Source: Anaerolineales bacterium UBA7227
Lineage (GTDB): Bacteria; Chloroflexota; Anaerolineae; Anaerolineales; Villigracilaceae
Direction of reading: 5' to 3'
Length of the DNA: 13,649 nucleotides
Assembly: GCA_002473085.1 (NCBI GenBank)
Contig: DKTP01000054.1
Coordinates: 1-13,649, forward strand
Shown piece by piece: positions 13,241 through 13,649 of this stretch. A model generated the notes under the pieces. The model was not told the DNA's origin, made no database searches, and saw nothing but the letters and a program-made list of their open reading frames with translations. The translations under genes and the position numbers were made by a program. Every line of letters starts with the position of its first letter. Positions within the stretch are counted from its first letter, which is position 1.

Positions 13241-13413
13241 TCGAAATTCGCGGATGGTTTCTCTGGACCTCGATTCCTGCAAGTCCGTTCGGACTCGTGT
13301 CCCAGCCTACAGGCGAAGTCCATGCGCTGAGGCGGAGATTTTTTCCGTGTTCTCCGCGTAGATCGGCGCTCGTTCGCGGGCGGGTTTCATGTTAAAATTT
13401 TGAACAGCCCTGC
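13241..13413. other. Gene-free spacer before the last small gene
   Basis: Together with the repeat to its left this makes about 350 bases without a credible gene (13062-13413). It contains an ACGCGGA-family scrap (ttttccgtgttctccgcg, about 13343-13360) and a tagged-on TAAAAT near the right end. The frames crossing it consist of translated repeat sequence, not protein-like sequence. Confidence 0.5.
13393..13398 (+). promoter_or_regulatory. Possible -10 box of the last small gene
   Basis: TAAAAT inside gttaaaattt lies 15 bases before the ATG at 13414 and would give a leader of about nine bases. There is no clear -35 and no Shine-Dalgarno. This resembles the nadC arrangement, but the match to consensus is weaker. 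Confidence 0.3.
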
Positions 13414-13635
13414 ATGGAAAACCAAACCCAAATTCCCCTCTTGCGCATGTTACTGGCCCGCCTGGAGCGCGTCTCGGCGGATTCGCGTTGGGCGCATCGC
13501 GCCAGCGGGATTCGCGGGGCTCTGTTAGTCTTGCTGGAGAGACTCGAGACCGGCGCGCCGACGCCGTCCGCTCGTTTGGATCAACTCATGGACAGCGGTT
13601 TCCAGATTCTCGTCATGGCCGCCAGGGAAAAGTAA
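13414..13635 (+). CDS. Small hypothetical protein
   Basis: This 73-aa protein starts MENQTQIPLLRMLLARLERV and has no motif I recognise. It is rich in Leu, Arg and Ala and is predicted by eye to be two amphipathic helices (about 5-20 and 30-46) joined by a SRWAHRASGIRGALL segment, with a third near the C-terminus (ARLDQLMDSGFQILVMAA). No signal peptide or membrane span is evident. The ATG lacks a Shine-Dalgarno sequence; a TAAAAT box lies just upstream. GC-rich codon use matches the housekeeping genes, which favours a real gene of the host rather than an import. Its partner genes would lie to the right of the window. Confidence 0.55.
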   Translation: MENQTQIPLLRMLLARLERVSADSRWAHRASGIRGALLVLLERLETGAPTPSARLDQLMDSGFQILVMAAREK

Positions 13636-13649
13636 ACGGCGGGCCTCTT

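Overview
The window reads as a chromosomal segment of a GC-rich bacterium. The primosome set dnaB, dnaD-domain loader and dnaC-like ATPase, the nadC/nadA/nadB set, and intergenic spacers full of dispersed 'ACACGGAT / ACGCGGA / CACAAAGGACACGAAGG'-type palindromic repeats resemble environmental Chloroflexota of the Anaerolineae type. That assignment is an impression from gene style and repeats, not a demonstrated taxonomy. No rRNA, tRNA or CRISPR array was recognised.

Layout, left to right. (1) 2-3589, plus strand: a replication-initiation block with the 3' part of dnaB (its start lies left of the window), a DnaD-domain helicase-loader protein, and an overlapping 508-aa DnaC/DnaI-like protein that holds two AAA+ modules in tandem, the second with altered sensor-1 and arginine-finger positions. 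(2) 3674-6740: an AT-richer accessory block with an AIPR-family (abortive infection / phage resistance) protein, a small acidic protein, a MNT nucleotidyltransferase and a HEPN partner interrupted by an in-frame TAA, then a minus-strand scrap of an XRE-type HTH gene. Two nearly identical hairpin terminators bracket the MNT/HEPN cassette. (3) 6761-11218: the de novo NAD genes nadC (promoter suggests a leaderless mRNA), nadA (carrying an in-frame palindromic repeat inside the coding sequence) and nadB. A GxxExxY PD-(D/E)XK-like gene sits between nadA and nadB, flanked on both sides by copies of one palindromic repeat. (4) 11250-12329: a lipoprotein with PQQ-type beta-propeller repeats. (5) 12525-13061, minus strand: a toxin-antitoxin-like pair (DUF4258 toxin candidate, then a YgiT-type zinc-finger protein), bracketed by two direct copies of another repeat. 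(6) 13414-13635: a small unknown protein.

How the parts fit. DnaB is the replicative helicase, and the DnaD-like and DnaC-like proteins are its probable loaders, expressed from coupled or overlapping frames. NadB, NadA and NadC are the three consecutive enzymes from L-aspartate to nicotinate mononucleotide. The accessory cassettes (AIPR, MNT/HEPN, GxxExxY, DUF4258/YgiT) look like gene-sized insertions between housekeeping genes. The most striking pattern is that three of them are each bracketed by a matching pair of repeats, with a different repeat family for each cassette. The other main points of interest are the doubled loader ATPase and the repeat element translated within NadA.
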